The position numbers and the translations under genes are program-made. Source: an uncultured Chloroflexus sp. (GTDB lineage: Bacteria > Chloroflexota > Chloroflexia > Chloroflexales > Chloroflexaceae). From it: a stretch of 64,000 nucleotides of DNA. The notes beneath the pieces are model-generated. The model searched no databases and had not been told where the DNA came from. It saw only the letters and a list, made by a program, of their open reading frames with translations. Of this stretch, positions 24,361 through 33,341 are shown in pieces; positions within the stretch are counted from its first letter, which is position 1; each line of letters starts with the position of its first letter. Where the stretch lies: assembly GCF_937951745.1 (NCBI RefSeq), contig NZ_CALFBQ010000047.1, forward strand, positions 1 through 64,000, given 5' to 3'.

Positions 24361-25806
24361 ATGAGAGATGATCTTGTCGCTGCACTGCTGCGCGTAGTTG
24401 ATCCGGCCATCGTATTACGCCGGCCTGAAGAGCTGATGCTCTACGAGTACGATGGTTCGGTGCTCGATCAAGGGATGCCGGAGGTGGTGGTAGTGCCGCG
24501 CACCACTGACGAGGTGGCAGCCTGCGTCAAGGTGGCGTTCCAGCTCGGCGCGCCGATCGTGGCGCGGGGCGCCGGTACCGGTTTAGCCGGTGGTTCGGTG
24601 CCCGAACAGGGCGGGCTGGTCATTTCCCTCGCTCGATTGAACCGCATCCTCGCGATTGATCCGGTTGCCCGCACTGCCCGCGTGCAAGCCGGCGTGGTCA
24701 ATACCGATCTGAGTCTTGCCGCCGCTCGCTACGGTCTCCATTTCGCCCCTGATCCAAGCAGCCAGCGTTCGAGCACAATTGGCGGCAATATTGCTACCAA
24801 TGCTGGTGGGCCACATTGCTTGAAGTATGGTGTAACCACCAACCATATTTTGGCCGCTACCGTCGTGTTGGCCGATGGCCGGGTGGTGGAGCTAGGCCAC
24901 GCCGCGCTCGATGCCCCCGGCTACGATCTGCTTGGGGTGATGATTGGCAGCGAAGGCACTCTTGGCATTGTCACCGAGGCGCTGGTCAAGCTGACGCCAA
25001 ACCCGGAAGCGGTGCGCACATTCCTTGCGATTTACGACGATCTCGATGCCGCGAGCACGACCGTATCGGCCATCATTGCCCACGGCATTCTGCCCGCGGC
25101 GCTCGAGATGCTGGTCGGGCAGGGGATTGCGGCGGTGGAAGCAGCGGTGCAGGCCGGTTACCCAGCCGAGGCGCGGGCGGTGTTATTGATTGAGATTGAC
25201 GGTTTGGGTGAAGAGGTAGCGGCGCAGGCTGAGCAGATCGCGGCGTTGTGCCGGCAGTATGGTGCGCGTGAGTTGCGCGCCGCCCAAGATGAAGTGCAGC
25301 GAGCGAAGTTGTGGGCCGGGCGCAAGGGTGCGTTAGCCGCCTGCGCTCGGATTGCGCCCCACTATCACATTCAAGATGGGGTGGTGCCGCGTTCGCGGTT
25401 GCCCGAATTGTTGCGGCTCACCGAAGAGGTCGCGACGCGCCATCAGATCACCATTGTCAATATCTTTCATGCCGGTGACGGCAATCTGCATCCATTGTTG
25501 CTGTTCGATCTGCGTCATCCCGGTGCGCTCGAGCGGGCAGTGGCGGCGAGTGAAGAGATTTTGCAGGCCTGTGTCGCGGCTGGCGGCACCATTAGCGGCG
25601 AACACGGGGTCGGGATCGAGAAGCGCGATTATTTGGGATGGATCTTCGGCCCGGCAGATTTGGCCGCTTTTGCCGATGTGCGGGCGGTCTTCGATCCTGT
25701 TGGCGTGATGAATCCGTGCAAGTTGTTGCCGAGCGGCAGCAGTTGCGCTGATATTCGTCACGCGCGCGGTGCGTTGCGCGCAGTTGATCGCGGGGCATGG
25801 ATCTGA
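24361..25806 (+). CDS. glcD: Glycolate oxidase subunit GlcD (FAD-linked)
   Basis: Oxidises glycolate (or lactate) to the 2-oxoacid at the membrane with FAD. The 481-residue protein has the FAD-binding PCMH domain (VARGAGTGLAGGSVPEQGGL, GGNIATNAGGPHCLKYG) and the C-terminal FAD oxidase domain (VNIFHAGDGNLHPLLLFD, GGTISGEHGVGIEKRDYLG). These match GlcD/D-lactate dehydrogenase relatives. Pairing with glcE 21 nt downstream supports the glycolate reading. In a phototroph this would handle 2-phosphoglycolate-derived glycolate, though the window gives no proof. Confidence 0.92.
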   Translation: MRDDLVAALLRVVDPAIVLRRPEELMLYEYDGSVLDQGMPEVVVVPRTTDEVAACVKVAFQLGAPIVARGAGTGLAGGSVPEQGGLVISLARLNRILAIDPVARTARVQAGVVNTDLSLAAARYGLHFAPDPSSQRSSTIGGNIATNAGGPHCLKYGVTTNHILAATVVLADGRVVELGHAALDAPGYDLLGVMIGSEGTLGIVTEALVKLTPNPEAVRTFLAIYDDLDAASTTVSAIIAHGILPAALEMLVGQGIAAVEAAVQAGYPAEARAVLLIEIDGLGEEVAAQAEQIAALCRQYGARELRAAQDEVQRAKLWAGRKGALAACARIAPHYHIQDGVVPRSRLPELLRLTEEVATRHQITIVNIFHAGDGNLHPLLLFDLRHPGALERAVAASEEILQACVAAGGTISGEHGVGIEKRDYLGWIFGPADLAAFADVRAVFDPVGVMNPCKLLPSGSSCADIRHARGALRAVDRGAWI

Positions 25807-25827
25807 TGGCGGCGCAAAGGCATAACG

Positions 25828-27009
25828 ATGAACGTTGAATCTCTTCAACCAACGCCTCAAACCGCTGCGTATGCGTTTGGTGATTGCTGGCCACGCCAAG
25901 TGGCGCAACCGATGACCGTGGCCGAAGTGGCCGAGGTGCTCGCTGCCGCATCCCGCGCGCAAGCGGCAGTGGTGCCGTGGGGCGCCGGCACACGCCAGTT
26001 TTTGATGAACCCGCCTCCACGCTACGATCTGGCCCTCGATTTACGCCGGCTCGATCGGGTGATCGAGTATCATCCCGCCGATCTGGTCGTGATGGTTGAG
26101 GCCGGCATCACTTTGGGCGCATTGCAGGCCGTGCTGGCCGAGCACGGGCAATGGCTGCCGTGGGATCCGCCGACGTCTGATACCGCTCCTATCGGTGGCT
26201 TGTTGGCGACAGCGGCGTGGGGGCCGTTGCGGCTCGGCTATGGCGGGCCGCGCGATTGGCTGCTCGGCATGCGGGTGGTGCTCGGCGATGGCCGGATCGT
26301 CCAGAGCGGCGGGCGGGTGGTTAAGAATGTAGCCGGTTATGATAATCACAAATTACACCTCGGCGCTTTCGGTACGCTCGGCGTCATCGCTGCCGTCACC
26401 TTTAAAGTCGCGCCGTTGCCAGAACGCATCGCCTCGGTGCGGGCCGTCTTTGCCACCCCGGCCGCGGCGCTGCACGCCGCTACTGCCATCCGGCAACCGC
26501 CAACGCAACCGGTTGCGTTGGCCATCACTGTGGCCGAGACGGTCACGCTGGCGGTTCGGTTTGCCGGCGTCGCAGCAGCCGTCGAGCGCCAGCTTGGATT
26601 GGCGACCGCTGCTTGTGCGTTGGCGGAAGCGGTGACGCTGAGTACCGATGATCGTGAACTGTGGGCAGTGCCCTCCGCGCCGGACGATGCTCTTGTGCTG
26701 CGCATTGGTGTGCCTGAGCGGATGCTGGCGGCGGCGATCGATGCGGTAACGGCGCTGGCTCCTTCCCACCTCGCCATCTTCCCCGGTCTTGGCCTGATGG
26801 TTGGGCGCTGGTCAATGGCGGCAGCAACGCACCTGCCCGCTCTCCGTCAAACCCTCGCCGAGATGGATGGCTACGCCGTGGTTGAACGCGGCCCCGCCGG
26901 GATCGATCGCTGGGGGCCGCCACCGCCAACGATCGATTTGATGCGTGCGTTGCGCCAGCGTTGGGATCCGGCGGGTATTCTCAATCCGGGACGGTGGCTG
27001 GTGGAGTAG
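25828..27009 (+). CDS. glcE: Glycolate oxidase subunit GlcE (FAD-binding)
   Basis: A 393-residue FAD-binding partner of GlcD. It shows the PCMH fold motifs VVPWGAGTRQFL, TLGALQAVLAEHGQWLPWDP, GGLLATAAWGPLRLGYGGPR, and the GlcE-specific GGRVVKNVAGYDNHKLHLGA. It ends with the typical DPAGILNPGRW. It directly follows glcD. The third subunit, the iron-sulfur GlcF, is absent: the next genes are a small membrane protein and gpmI. Confidence 0.92.
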   Translation: MNVESLQPTPQTAAYAFGDCWPRQVAQPMTVAEVAEVLAAASRAQAAVVPWGAGTRQFLMNPPPRYDLALDLRRLDRVIEYHPADLVVMVEAGITLGALQAVLAEHGQWLPWDPPTSDTAPIGGLLATAAWGPLRLGYGGPRDWLLGMRVVLGDGRIVQSGGRVVKNVAGYDNHKLHLGAFGTLGVIAAVTFKVAPLPERIASVRAVFATPAAALHAATAIRQPPTQPVALAITVAETVTLAVRFAGVAAAVERQLGLATAACALAEAVTLSTDDRELWAVPSAPDDALVLRIGVPERMLAAAIDAVTALAPSHLAIFPGLGLMVGRWSMAAATHLPALRQTLAEMDGYAVVERGPAGIDRWGPPPPTIDLMRALRQRWDPAGILNPGRWLVE

Positions 27010-27065
27010 CTCGTTGAGATTGCGCCCCGTTCGTGTGATTAGGGTTCGCAGATAAGGAGAAGCAA

Positions 27066-27314
27066 ATGGCGCTGCTTGGTTCATTGATTGCGTTGGGTGC
27101 GGCGCTGGTCTTTGCAGCGTTAGCGATCGCTACCCTCTGGGGTGGTTGGCAGGCGGTGCAGCGCGAACTCGTGCGCGGCTTTGTGAGTACCAATCCTCCC
27201 GTGGGCGAACGTATTTGGAGCATCCTCTTAACTATTGTTCCGCTCTTAGGTGCGGCGCTGCTTGGCCTGCTGGCGGCATGGCGAATCGCGCAAGTAGCCT
27301 TTGGGCTTGGATAA
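27066..27314 (+). CDS. Small two-helix membrane protein of unknown function
   Basis: An 82-residue protein with hydrophobic segments at about residues 3-27 (LLGSLIALGAALVFAALAIA) and 52-78 (ILLTIVPLLGAALLGLLAAW). Between them lies a loop with RELVRGFVSTNPPVGERIW. AAGGAG is 7 nt upstream of the ATG. It lies 56 nt after glcE, and its end is 13 nt before gpmI, whose ribosome-binding site overlaps its stop codon, so they are likely co-transcribed. Confidence 0.65.
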   Translation: MALLGSLIALGAALVFAALAIATLWGGWQAVQRELVRGFVSTNPPVGERIWSILLTIVPLLGAALLGLLAAWRIAQVAFGLG

Positions 27315-27327
27315 GGAGCAAAACCGT

Positions 27328-28947
27328 ATGACCAGTCCCCGTCCGGTGGTGTTAATTATTATGGATGGCTGGGGCGTCGCCCCTCCCGGCCCCGGCAATG
27401 CGGCTGATCTGGCCGATACGCCGCATGTTGATGAGTGGATGGCGACTTGCCCCTTCACGACCTTGGGTGCATCTGGGCTGGATGTCGGCTTGCCGGCAGG
27501 CCAGATTGGCAACTCGGAAGTCGGCCATCTCAATATCGGCGCCGGCTTCGTTGTCTATCAAGAGCTGACCCGCATCAGTAAAGCGATTGCCGACGGCGAT
27601 TTCTTTACCAATCCGGCCCTATTGCAGGCGATTGAGCACGTCAAACAACGTGACTCGGCCCTGCACCTGATGGGCCTCTTCGGCCCCGGCGGCGTCCATG
27701 CCCACGAGGATCACCTGCATGCCTTGCTTGAATTAGCCCATCGCCACCAACTGCACCGTGTCTACCTGCATCTCTTCCTCGACGGGCGCGATGTGTTGCC
27801 GCGCAGCGCGCTTGGCTTTCTCGATACACTCGAAGGCGTGATTGCCCGGCTCGGCACCGGCGTGATCGCGACGGTGTCGGGGCGCTACTACGCGATGGAT
27901 CGCGATAAGCGCTGGGAGCGCACCGGTAAGGCGTATGCGGCGTTAGTCGATGGCGTCGGCGAGAAAGCACCCTCGGCGCGGGCTGCGATTGAAGCCTCGT
28001 ATGCAAAGGATGTTAGCGATGAGTTTGTTTTGCCGACGGTCATCGTCGATGCTAATGGCGCACCGATCGCCACTGTGCGCGACGGCGATGCAGTAATCTT
28101 CACCAACTTCCGCCCCGACCGGGGCCGCCAGTTGACCCGTGCTTTCGTCGATCCGGAGTTGAACGAGCGCATTCGCCAGCATTACGAGCGGCAAAAAGCT
28201 GAGGGCCAGCCGCTGCCGCCGCAGATTTGGCAGCGTGATCGCCAGTTGCGCGATCTGTGCTTCGTGACGATGACCCAATACGAAGAGGGTTTGCCGGTAT
28301 TGATCGCCTTCCCGCCACGCTACGTCACTAGCCCGCTGGCGGCAGTGATTAGCCAAGCCGGTATGCGCCAATTCCACATCGCTGAAACCGAGAAGTACCC
28401 ACACGTCACCTTCTTCCTCAACGGCGGGCGTGAAGAGCCGTTCCCCGGTGAAGATCGCCAGCTCATTCCCTCGCCGAAAGTCGCTACGTATGATCTCAAG
28501 CCGGAGATGAGCGCGCCGGAAGTGACCGAGGCGCTCTTGCAGGCGATCGAGAGCGACCAGTACGATTTCATTGTGGTCAACTATGCGAACCCGGATATGG
28601 TTGGTCATACCGGCAGTATTCCCGCCGTGATCAAGGCTTGCGAAGCGGTCGATGCCGGGTTGGCGAAGGTGGTGCCGGCGATTTTGGCCCGCGGCGGGGT
28701 GGCATTGGTGATTGCCGATCACGGCAACGCCGAGCAGATGATTGATCCGGAGACGGGTGGCCCGCACACTGCCCATACGACCAACCCCGCGCCTTGTTTC
28801 TTGATCGGCGGCCCCGGTTACGGCAAAGATGCGGTGAGCCTGCGTAGCGGCGGGCGCTTGGCCGATGTTGCGCCGACGTTGTTGGATCTGTTGGGGTTGC
28901 CGCCGGCTGCCGATATGACCGGGCAAAGCCTGATTGTGCGCCGGTAG
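27328..28947 (+). CDS. gpmI: 2,3-bisphosphoglycerate-independent phosphoglycerate mutase
   Basis: Interconverts 3- and 2-phosphoglycerate using two Mn2+ ions; 539 residues, a little longer than the usual ~510. Motifs: VLIIMDGWGVAP (metal Asp), GNSEVGHLNIGAG (phosphoserine nucleophile, about residue 65), GPGGVHAHEDHLHALLELA, LFLDGRDVLPRSA, FTNFRPDRGRQLTRAF and VIADHGNAEQM (metal ligands). The start at 27328 has AAGGAG 9 nt upstream; the reading frame extends 9 codons further without support. With glcDE upstream it may link glycolate salvage to glycolysis. Confidence 0.95.
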   Translation: MTSPRPVVLIIMDGWGVAPPGPGNAADLADTPHVDEWMATCPFTTLGASGLDVGLPAGQIGNSEVGHLNIGAGFVVYQELTRISKAIADGDFFTNPALLQAIEHVKQRDSALHLMGLFGPGGVHAHEDHLHALLELAHRHQLHRVYLHLFLDGRDVLPRSALGFLDTLEGVIARLGTGVIATVSGRYYAMDRDKRWERTGKAYAALVDGVGEKAPSARAAIEASYAKDVSDEFVLPTVIVDANGAPIATVRDGDAVIFTNFRPDRGRQLTRAFVDPELNERIRQHYERQKAEGQPLPPQIWQRDRQLRDLCFVTMTQYEEGLPVLIAFPPRYVTSPLAAVISQAGMRQFHIAETEKYPHVTFFLNGGREEPFPGEDRQLIPSPKVATYDLKPEMSAPEVTEALLQAIESDQYDFIVVNYANPDMVGHTGSIPAVIKACEAVDAGLAKVVPAILARGGVALVIADHGNAEQMIDPETGGPHTAHTTNPAPCFLIGGPGYGKDAVSLRSGGRLADVAPTLLDLLGLPPAADMTGQSLIVRR

Positions 28948-28971
28948 GAGGTTCAGTAGCGGGTGGCGTGA

Positions 28972-29000
28972 GTCAGGGCGGGTTTGCAACCCGCCCTGAC
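28972..29000. terminator. Perfect 13-bp hairpin between convergent genes (repeat family)
   Basis: GTCAGGGCGGGTT pairs with AACCCGCCCTGAC around a TGC loop, 24 nt after the gpmI stop and before the end of the histidine kinase gene. The GGGCGGGTTT/CAACCCGCCC core recurs at 51951 and 51999, so it is a repeat as well as a likely terminator. Confidence 0.6.
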
Positions 29001-29041
29001 CACTATCCGGCTATCCATGCCGTCCGTATCATAGATAACGC

Positions 29042-32000
29042 TCATCTCACCAACGTGCGCACCAAAGCGAGCAAATCACTGCGCCGGTAGCGACCCTTTT
29101 GCAACACAGTTGCGCCGATGTTGGCGAGCGCACTCAGCTCGTCGTGATGGAGCGTTTTGGCAGTGACGACCACAACTGGCGTCGTCATTGTTTGGCGTAA
29201 ATGGTGCAAGAGGGCCAAACCATCGCCATCAGGCAGCATCAGATCAAGAATCACTAGCGCCGGCTTTGCACTGAGCCAGATCGTTTTCCCAGTGACGCCA
29301 TCGCCAGCTTCAATCACATGCCAACCCTCGCTTTCTAACGCACGCCGGATCATCAAGCGCGTTGGTGGATCGTCTTCAATCAATAAAATGGCATTTGAGT
29401 TCTGTTGTGGTCGGGGCAGTACTGTCTTCACGGTGCGAATAACTGCTTCCACATCACCCGGCCACCGCGCGCAAAGCATCGTGCACTCACCACTATCAGC
29501 ATGGCACAGCCAGATCACGGGGACGGTATCCCAACCAGCGGCCAGCAGCATCTCCTCTACTGGCGCGCGCTCGCGCGTGAAATCGATCAGCAACGCGGAT
29601 GGCGGCCGGCGCACGTGCGCGATTGCTTCGGCCAATGACGCTGCCCGCTGCACCTGCCAGCCCACTTGTTCGAGCGCGTTTTGGAGGGCGCGGGCTTCAA
29701 TGGCTGTCACCAACACGATATCGGGTTGCGGCCAATAGTGGGTTTGCGCAACGGGGTCATCAGGCTCACGTGATAACGTGATCGGTATTTGAATCGTGAA
29801 ACTGATGCCGGCCGGCGTGCGTGGATGGGCTGCCAGTACACCTCCCATCAACTCGCACAATTGGCGACTTAACGCTAACCCTTCCCCTTCATCGGCACGA
29901 CGCGATCCGGCGGGCGGTAGCACGAATGGCGTGAGCAGGGTTTGGAGGTGGCGTTCGCTCAACGTTGCGCCGGTATCGTTGATGGTGACTGCAAGCACAT
30001 CTCGTTGCGCGTCAGCCGTTTGTCGCTGCACTTGCACCGTGATAGCGCCATGACGAGTCGTGGCGGCAGCAAAACGCAGCGGATGGATCAACACGTGGCG
30101 TAGCCGGTTCAGATCAGCGACGATCAAGCCCAAGTTCGACGGTCGCTCAATTTCGAGCCGGTTATGGTTATGGCGAATCAGCGGTTCAATCTCGCTCAGC
30201 ACATCATCAAGCAAGGTATCGAGCGAGAACGGTTCAGGCTGTAAGGTCAGCATCCCCGACTCGATCTTGGCGCTATCGAGCAGAATATTGAGCCGGCCTA
30301 GCAAACGCCGACCAGCGCGGGCAATCGTGCCAGCATCAGCAGAAGCTGCTGGGCGGTCGGTAAGCGCCTCGCGCAACATTTCGCCCATCGCAATAATCGT
30401 GTTGAGCGGGTTGCGCACATCATGGTCGAGGCGGGCCAGAAAGGCGCTGCGCTCGCGATTAATGGCTTCGGCGGCCTCTTTGGCTTGTTGCAACGACCCC
30501 ACCAACCGCACGCGAGTCAGTGCCTGTCCGGCCAAGCGCGCGGCAATGCCTACATAGGCGATCTCGTCGTCGGTAAAAGCGTTGGGTTGCGGGCGATACA
30601 GGGTCAACAGAGCGTAATCTTGCTGATCCAAGTGGATCGTCGCTGCCACCACCGATCCCTGTAGAGCGGGTAAACTCGGAAATGAATAAGCGCTCAGATC
30701 GGCGATATAGCACGGGTTGGCACGCGCCTCTTCGAGAGCCTTGGGCGCGACTAATTTGAGGAAAGGATCGCGTTGGTGGCCATGCGTGACTTGCGGAGTC
30801 CAGAACGCCCCGTCTGCTTCACGGGTGTAAATACCGATGCGATCATCGGGTTCTTTGCCGGTAGCCAATGTATTAACTACACACTGACAGATCGCCGCTT
30901 CATCAGACAGATGACTTAAGGCAAGGCTCAGATCAATCAGAATCTGTTCGCTACGGCTGCGCCGACGTTCTTGAGCAAGCAAGGCCTCATTTTGGGAGAG
31001 CGCACGTTGCAATTGGATAGTGCGCTGAGCTACCCGATCTTCAAGTTTAGCAATGGTTTCATTCAATTCATTGGTGAGCCGGGCGAGCGCACGGGACAGA
31101 TCGCCGATCTCGTCAGCGCCAACAATTGGGATCGGTGTTTCACGCCAGCCGCTGGCCACCCGTTTGGCCGCGTAGGTCAATGTGGTCAACGGGCGAGTGA
31201 CATGACGATTGATGAGCCAGCCGAGCGTCACAAAGATCGTGGTACTGCTGCCGATCATCCAGAGGATTAAGCCATAACTCATCCAGTCCGCCAGATTGAG
31301 CATCGCAGCCGCCTGATCTTGTTCGGTCGCTATCGCCTGCTGGATGCCATCAATGGCGCGCAGCATATCATCGGTGTGATACCGCAAGGTGATGGCATAC
31401 TGTTGCAGTTCCCAATCAAGCGTAGTCAATTGCAAGAAGGTGTTGAGATAGGCAGTCAACCGCTGTTGGAGGAGGGTGCGCTCTGGTGCGGGCAAGCCCA
31501 TAGTCGCCGTTTGCAATTGATTAATCTGGATGCGCACCCCATCAATGTATTCCTGCCGGCGAGTAGTCAGATACGACTGCTCTTCCAGCGCGAGCCGCAA
31601 ACCTCGTTCGCGGAAAGTGCTCTCGTGCTGATCGAGCGTTAACCACAAGGCGCGCTGCGCTTCACGAAGCTGATACTCAATCCCATCGATACGGCGGCGT
31701 TGTTCGATCTGGGCCGTAATCTGCGCAAGGGTGACTTGATACGTATTGAGGATCTGTCCCAGTTCTTGTACAAATGGTGTGAGCGAGGTGAATTCGGTGC
31801 TCAGCGTCTCAAGCTTGCCAAACGCTTGGCGTACTTCTTGCAAGGTGGTAGTGTAAGCAACGACCGTGAGCGGTTCGATGGGTTGGTTGCGATACGCAAG
31901 TTCGAGGAGAGCACTATCATGGCGGTGCGCCATTACCAAGGCAATATTGAGTGACAATGCCGCTTCGCGGGCTTGTGCTGCACGCTGAAGGCGCTCGGTG

Positions 32001-32122
32001 GTGTGTTGGTGCAGCGCTGCTTGGATCCACAAGCCGCCGATTAACACCACCAGCGAAAGCATGATTGCGCTCGCGATACCGAAAGTTAGCCAGCGGCGCA
32101 AGGAAGGGGAAGGATCATTCAT
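29042..32122 (-). CDS. Hybrid sensor histidine kinase with two receiver domains
   Basis: A 1026-residue membrane sensor. Order: TM helix (about 12-36), a roughly 245-residue extracytoplasmic helical sensor, TM helix (about 282-306), HAMP (NRHVTRPLTTLTYAAKRVAS), coiled coil, a GAF-like region (about 400-545), HisKA with the phospho-acceptor His in LDHDVRNPLN (about 566), an HATPase domain, a receiver-like domain without the usual Asp pocket (about 790-900), and a complete C-terminal receiver (ILLIEDDPPTRLMI, phospho-Asp in VILDLMLPDGDG, about 957). The HATPase N-box reads RLRHVLIHPLRFA, lacking its usual Asn residues. The ATG overlaps the stop of the binding-protein gene by 4 nt. Confidence 0.9.
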   Translation of the reverse strand: MNDPSPSLRRWLTFGIASAIMLSLVVLIGGLWIQAALHQHTTERLQRAAQAREAALSLNIALVMAHRHDSALLELAYRNQPIEPLTVVAYTTTLQEVRQAFGKLETLSTEFTSLTPFVQELGQILNTYQVTLAQITAQIEQRRRIDGIEYQLREAQRALWLTLDQHESTFRERGLRLALEEQSYLTTRRQEYIDGVRIQINQLQTATMGLPAPERTLLQQRLTAYLNTFLQLTTLDWELQQYAITLRYHTDDMLRAIDGIQQAIATEQDQAAAMLNLADWMSYGLILWMIGSSTTIFVTLGWLINRHVTRPLTTLTYAAKRVASGWRETPIPIVGADEIGDLSRALARLTNELNETIAKLEDRVAQRTIQLQRALSQNEALLAQERRRSRSEQILIDLSLALSHLSDEAAICQCVVNTLATGKEPDDRIGIYTREADGAFWTPQVTHGHQRDPFLKLVAPKALEEARANPCYIADLSAYSFPSLPALQGSVVAATIHLDQQDYALLTLYRPQPNAFTDDEIAYVGIAARLAGQALTRVRLVGSLQQAKEAAEAINRERSAFLARLDHDVRNPLNTIIAMGEMLREALTDRPAASADAGTIARAGRRLLGRLNILLDSAKIESGMLTLQPEPFSLDTLLDDVLSEIEPLIRHNHNRLEIERPSNLGLIVADLNRLRHVLIHPLRFAAATTRHGAITVQVQRQTADAQRDVLAVTINDTGATLSERHLQTLLTPFVLPPAGSRRADEGEGLALSRQLCELMGGVLAAHPRTPAGISFTIQIPITLSREPDDPVAQTHYWPQPDIVLVTAIEARALQNALEQVGWQVQRAASLAEAIAHVRRPPSALLIDFTRERAPVEEMLLAAGWDTVPVIWLCHADSGECTMLCARWPGDVEAVIRTVKTVLPRPQQNSNAILLIEDDPPTRLMIRRALESEGWHVIEAGDGVTGKTIWLSAKPALVILDLMLPDGDGLALLHHLRQTMTTPVVVVTAKTLHHDELSALANIGATVLQKGRYRRSDLLALVRTLVR

Positions 32123-33168
32123 CGCCGCACCTCCGCCCAAGCGGCACGGTAGAGTTGATACGTCGCCGAGTCAACATCGACTAAACGGAACAACCGCCCC
32201 TCTTGTTCAAGAGCTTGATAGCGTTGGATCAAGCGTCGCAGATCGTCATCAAGACGGTCAAAGGCTGCGCGATTCGGTGAAATATAGCGGGTCTTGTTCG
32301 CTAAAGCCGCACCGTGTTCAGCCGTCAAGATAAAATTGATAAACTGCTCGGCGGCGACGTGGTTAGCGGCATTGGCGAGCACACACATACTATCAGCCGC
32401 GAAAATGGCACCCTCGGCCGGAACTTCAAACTGGATGTCAGGATCAATGATCGCTATTTGGAGAATATCGCCACTCCATTCGATCGCAACATCGGCTTCG
32501 TTGCTCGCCAAGAAGGTTTGCCCATCATTACCGGCAAAACGAACGATGCGCCCGGCGTGCGAGCGCAACCAATCACGGGCAGCGCCAATGGCGGCCGGAT
32601 CACTTGTGTTTGGGCTAAATCCTAGCTTGATCAATGCTAATCCGATCCCAAAGCGGGCGTCGTCAACCATAACCACGCGATTACTGCGAGCCGGATCGAA
32701 CACATCGTCCCAACTGGTAATCGATTGGCGCTGGGCTGATTGGCGATAGCCAAAGCCAAGCACACCCCACAGATATGGCACGCAGAACCGATTGACTGGA
32801 TCGCCTGCAATCCGATTAAATGCCGGAGCAAGATTGGCCAGATTAGGGATTCGTCCACGGTTCAGCACGGCCAGCCGCTGCTCACGGAGCAGGCGATCGA
32901 TGAGCACATCGCTGACGATCACTAAATCGTACGGTTCTTTGGCGGTGGTTAGAATGTTGTACAGCTCTTCGTTGTTGCTATAGGTGTGGTAGACAATGAC
33001 AATGCCGATCTCGTCAGTAAACGCATCGAGTAATGCAGGATCAATATAGGTGTCTCGATTGAGGATACGGAGCAGGGCAGGGGTCGGTGACACTAGCGGT
33101 GATGGTGGCGACGCGCAACCGATCAACATCCAACTTAAAAATAGCAGTTTGATGAAGCGTGATTTCAT
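32119..33168 (-). CDS. PotD/F-type polyamine (or iron) substrate-binding lipoprotein
   Basis: A 349-residue extracytoplasmic binding protein with lipobox LIGC (Cys18). Motifs: LRILNRDTYIDPALLDAFTD, YDLVIVSDVLIDRLLREQRL, NRFCVPYLWGVLGFGYR, ADVAIEWSGDILQIAI, and FEVPAEGAIFAADSMCVLAN. These match PotD/PotF-like spermidine/putrescine binders. The ATG at 33168 gives the clean lipoprotein signal; an ATG at 33216 is possible. No permease or ATPase gene adjoins. It is coupled by ATGA to the hybrid kinase, so it may serve as its ligand receptor rather than in uptake. Confidence 0.88.
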   Translation of the reverse strand: MKSRFIKLLFLSWMLIGCASPPSPLVSPTPALLRILNRDTYIDPALLDAFTDEIGIVIVYHTYSNNEELYNILTTAKEPYDLVIVSDVLIDRLLREQRLAVLNRGRIPNLANLAPAFNRIAGDPVNRFCVPYLWGVLGFGYRQSAQRQSITSWDDVFDPARSNRVVMVDDARFGIGLALIKLGFSPNTSDPAAIGAARDWLRSHAGRIVRFAGNDGQTFLASNEADVAIEWSGDILQIAIIDPDIQFEVPAEGAIFAADSMCVLANAANHVAAEQFINFILTAEHGAALANKTRYISPNRAAFDRLDDDLRRLIQRYQALEQEGRLFRLVDVDSATYQLYRAAWAEVRR

Positions 33169-33341
33169 TGGACAGAAATCTGGGCGTAACGATTCAGCAT
33201 TCGCCGCGGTATTCATAATAGCACGATGATATTACCAACCGGCAATCATTCCGTGCCAATACGGCATTCATACAGGCAGGGTGAAAGCGGAGTATAATAA
33301 TTGCCGCCTGCACTCTGCCGCTCACGACAGGAGTGATGCGT

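Noticed and set aside
33293-33298. TATAAT upstream of recJ
   Set aside because: No -35 at a suitable distance and no TG extension; it may be real, but the evidence is too thin for a feature.
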